33,625 nucleotides of DNA from Pseudomonas kitaguniensis (lineage in GTDB: Bacteria; Pseudomonadota; Gammaproteobacteria; Pseudomonadales; Pseudomonadaceae). The stretch covers positions 1 through 33,625 of the forward strand of contig NZ_VUAZ01000186.1 of the NCBI RefSeq assembly GCF_009296165.1. The letters run 5' to 3'. The notes beneath the pieces are model-generated. The model had not been told where the DNA came from, searched no databases, and saw only the letters and a list, made by a program, of their open reading frames with translations. Below are positions 32,501-33,625 of the stretch, one piece after another. A program made the position numbers and the translations under genes. Numbering within the stretch: the first letter of the stretch is position 1; each line of letters opens with the position of its first letter.

Positions 32501-33625
32501 ATCGGGCTCACGCCAACCAGTTGCGCATCGGCCGCGTGCATCGCGCGGTAGGTCACGTGCACCGTGGTTTCGGTGATGCCGTACATGTTCACCAGTTGCG
32601 TGCCGACGTTGGTGGCGCGGGCGTACCAGGGTTTGAGAATCCCCGGTTCCAACGCTTCGCCGCCAAAGATCACTTGCCGCAGCGAGTGTGTGAGTTGGCT
32701 TTGGCCCTGCGCGACGGTCAACGCGCGAAAAGCGCTTGGGGTCTGGTTGAGGATGGTCACGCCGGCACTGCACAGCAGTGCATAACACTCATCCGGCGAA
32801 CGGCTGGTGAGTTGCGGCACCACCAGCAATTGGCCGCCGTGCACCAGTGCGCCCCAGATTTCCCAGACCGAGAAGTCGAAGGCAAACGAGTGGAACAAGG
32901 CCCACACGTCATGCTGGTTAAAGTTGAACCAGCCTTCGGTGGCGCTGAACAGGCGCGCCACATTGCGGTGCTCGATCATCACGCCCTTGGGCAGGCCGGT
33001 GGAACCGGAGGTGTAGATCACATAGGCCAGGTTGGCCGAGGTCAGGCCCGCCACCTGCGGATTGTGCGTGGGCCGGGCTTGCCAATCGCCGGCATCCAGG
33101 TCGATAACCGCTGCCGACAGCTCGGCGACGCGCGCGGCGGTGGTCGCCTGTACCAGCACCGCAACCGGCGCACTGTCTTGCAGCGTGTAGCTGATGCGTG
33201 CTTGCGGGTACGCCGGATCAATCGGCACATAACCGGCACCGGCCTTGAGGATGCCGAGCAGGCCGACAATCATCTGCACGCCGCGCTCGACGCAGATCGC
33301 CACGCGCTCATCCGGGCGCACGCCGAGGCTCAGCAGGTGGTGTGCGAGCTGGTTGGCGCGGCGGTTCAATTCACCGTAGCTGAGGGCCTCGCCTTCAAAC
33401 AGTACGGCGATTGCGTCCGGCTGTGCGGCCGCCTGCGCTTCGACTTGGCTGTGGATCAGCGCGCTGTCGGCAAACACGGCGTCGGTGCTGTTCCAGTGGT
33501 GCAACAGGTGTTGGCGCTCGGTGGCGGGCAAAATGCCGAGGCTCTGCAATGGCGCATCCGGCGTTTGCTCAAGCGCGACCACCAGGCTTTCCAGCGCGGC
33601 GTGCAAGTAGTGCGCAACACGCGCG
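29494..33625 (-). CDS. NRPS fragment 1: C(end)-A1(Thr)-T1-C2(dual)-A2 N-terminal half
   Basis: The frame is open at the right edge; the apparent TTG at 33606 is not a real start, since in-frame residues ARVAHYL precede it. A1 is about 31960-33456, with YTSGSTGLPKG, code residues at about 32560-32880 reading DFWNIGMVHK (threonine), and NGKLDRKALP at its end. T1 is about 31717-31900, with the phosphopantetheine serine in FFELGGHSLL. C2 is about 30277-31570 and opens with APLQEGILYHHLAAAQGD, the dual epimerisation/condensation signature; its catalytic motif is HHLVDDA instead of HHxxxDG. A2 begins near 30189 and the frame breaks at about 29572, after WGALVHG; the last 26 residues are out-of-frame nonsense. 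Restoring one G gives GGELLVVPQL, identical in style to A1. Confidence 0.9.
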   Translation of the reverse strand, partial: ARVAHYLHAALESLVVALEQTPDAPLQSLGILPATERQHLLHHWNSTDAVFADSALIHSQVEAQAAAQPDAIAVLFEGEALSYGELNRRANQLAHHLLSLGVRPDERVAICVERGVQMIVGLLGILKAGAGYVPIDPAYPQARISYTLQDSAPVAVLVQATTAARVAELSAAVIDLDAGDWQARPTHNPQVAGLTSANLAYVIYTSGSTGLPKGVMIEHRNVARLFSATEGWFNFNQHDVWALFHSFAFDFSVWEIWGALVHGGQLLVVPQLTSRSPDECYALLCSAGVTILNQTPSAFRALTVAQGQSQLTHSLRQVIFGGEALEPGILKPWYARATNVGTQLVNMYGITETTVHVTYRAMHAADAQLVGVSPIGGRIPDLQLYVLDPRGEPVPVGVVGELYVGGAGVARGYLNRPELNAERFIVDPFSGRADARLYRTGDLGRRLADGSIDYLGRNDDQVKIRGFRIELGEIEARLAACNGVREAVVIAREDQPGDKRLVAYVIGSEGAQPSAAELRTQLLLSLADYMVPAAFVLLEQFPLTTNGKLDRKALPAPDADALARRHYEAPEGDVEVAIAAIWQDLLKVEQVGRQDHFFELGGHSLLAVKLIERMRQVGLGADVRVLFGQPTLAALAAAVAGASKGVEVPANRVPSGCAHITPDMLALAELDQTAIERIVATVPGGAANVQEIYSLAPLQEGILYHHLAAAQGDPYLQYVTFSFDSRERLQSFASALQGVISRHDILRTAVVWERLDEPVQVVWREAELGLDEIHLDPAAGDIAEQLSEHLSPRHHRLDIRQAPMMRIGYSEDVPNARWVAVLLLHHLVDDATSLRMLTAEIEAHTRGEEAQLAASVPYRNYVAQARMGVSREEHEAFFSEMLGDIDEPTLPFGLQDVQGEGHGVEEVNRLLDDTLSQRLRAQARQLGVTPASLYHLAWARVLGGVSGRDDVVFGTVLLGRLQGGEGSDRALGMFINTLPLRISLGEAGVRAMVKSTHARLTGLLGHEHASLVLAQRCSKVTASTPLFSSLLNYRQLGGADVSAQAAAAWEGISVLDSKERTNYPLTLSVNDMGEAFSLSVMADGAIGAERVCDYMQCAVEHLVEALEQTPQASVLGLSILPAVEREQLLQHWNATDSLFADAALIHHQVERQARERPHATAVVFEDQRLSYAELNRRANQVAHHLLSLGVRLDERVAICVERGLEMIIGLLGILKAGAGYVPIDPAYPQERINYTLHDSAPVAVLVQAATAARVIELSAPVIDLDSAQLHAAPETNPVVAGLTSANLAYVIYTSGSTGLPKGVMIEHRNVARLFSATEGWFNFNDQDVWALFHSFAFDFSVWEIWGALVHGVSCWWCRNSPAVRRTSATRCCAAPA

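Larger units (their letters stand above)
13908..33625 (-). pseudogene. Terminal lipopeptide NRPS (tolaasin/sessilin type), six modules plus tandem TE; split by five apparent 1-base deletions; 5' end outside window
   Basis: A cytosolic assembly-line synthetase. The frame is open at the window edge (the end of a C domain), so the start lies beyond 33625. Domains in order: C(end)-A1-T1-C2-A2-T2-C3-A3-T3-C4-A4-T4-C5-A5-T5-C6-A6-T6-TE1-TE2, about 6570 residues. Codes read by eye: A1 and A2 DFWNIGMVHK (Thr); A3 DAMFLGCTYK (aliphatic, uncertain); A4 DLKNVGSDVK (homoserine-like); A5 DLEHNTTVSK (Dab); A6 DAESVGTIIK (Lys-like). C2, C3 and C6 carry the HHL-x4-GD motif of dual epimerisation/condensation domains; C4 and C5 do not. 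The whole matches residues 13-18 of tolaasin (Dhb-aThr-Ile-Hse-Dab-Lys). The frame slips at about 29572, 29452, 28501, 26961 and 20025, each explained by one missing G or C. All core motifs are intact, so I think the gene is probably functional in the organism and the breaks are errors. Confidence 0.88.

Noticed and set aside
33604..33606. TTG at 33606 as start of the NRPS
   Set aside because: In-frame residues typical of a C-domain end continue to the window edge, so the gene starts outside the window.
1..33625. CRISPR arrays, tRNA or rRNA genes, transposases, phage genes
   Set aside because: None is visible on either strand; the only repeats are the REP-like elements, the leader palindrome and the NRPS modules.
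13908..33625. Separate epimerisation or methyltransferase domains in the NRPS
   Set aside because: Every interval between A and T or T and C domains is too short; the D residues are accounted for by dual condensation domains.

Overview
The window looks like a fluorescent Pseudomonas chromosome of the P. fluorescens / P. tolaasii type. The evidence is high-GC coding sequence, a DUF1289 protein divergent from aconitase B, intergenic palindromes with the GAGGGGGCTTGCTCCCGA core familiar from fluorescent pseudomonads, and a large lipopeptide synthetase followed by macA-macB. Species cannot be fixed from the sequence alone.

Layout: 1-225 holds intergenic repeats. 220-690 (-) is a DUF1289 protein. 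703-1084 is a strongly structured acnB leader, followed by acnB (1085-3694, +). A long palindrome (3714-3799) separates acnB from a convergent serine-transporter gene, sdaC, which is split by one missing base (3807-5083, -). Next is an AT-richer accessory block: a LysR regulator (5307-6257, -), divergent from a clavaminate-synthase-like Fe(II)/2-oxoglutarate amino-acid hydroxylase (6438-7328, +) that overlaps a LysE-family exporter (7325-7954, +), then a LuxR-type regulator (8038-8880, +). A 387-base gap precedes a diaminobutyrate aminotransferase (9268-10614, +), which ends at a strong terminator shared with the convergent macB.

From the right edge leftwards, on the minus strand, one giant NRPS gene (13908 to beyond 33625) is followed by macA and macB. 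As reconstructed, the visible synthetase is C(end)-A-T-C-A-T-C-A-T-C-A-T-C-A-T-C-A-T-TE-TE, about 6570 residues. Its six adenylation codes read by eye as Thr, Thr, aliphatic (Val/Ile-like), homoserine-like, Dab and Lys-like. The condensation types (dual epimerising, dual, LCL, LCL, dual) imply D-Thr (or its dehydrated form), D-Thr, L-aliphatic, L-Hse, D-Dab, L-Lys. This matches the C-terminal part of tolaasin/sessilin lipopeptides (Dhb-aThr-Ile-Hse-Dab-Lys, lactone from aThr to Lys). The aminotransferase would supply Dab, the tandem thioesterases would release and cyclise the chain, and MacAB would export it.

The NRPS gene is interrupted by five apparent single-base deletions, and sdaC by a sixth. 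All lie in short G/C runs and the protein resumes perfectly in the next frame, so uncorrected sequencing error is more likely than decay, although decay is not excluded. The least explained part is the LysR / hydroxylase / LysE / LuxR block: tolaasin-type peptides have no hydroxylated amino acid that obviously needs this enzyme, so it may be a separate small amino-acid hydroxylation and export system.
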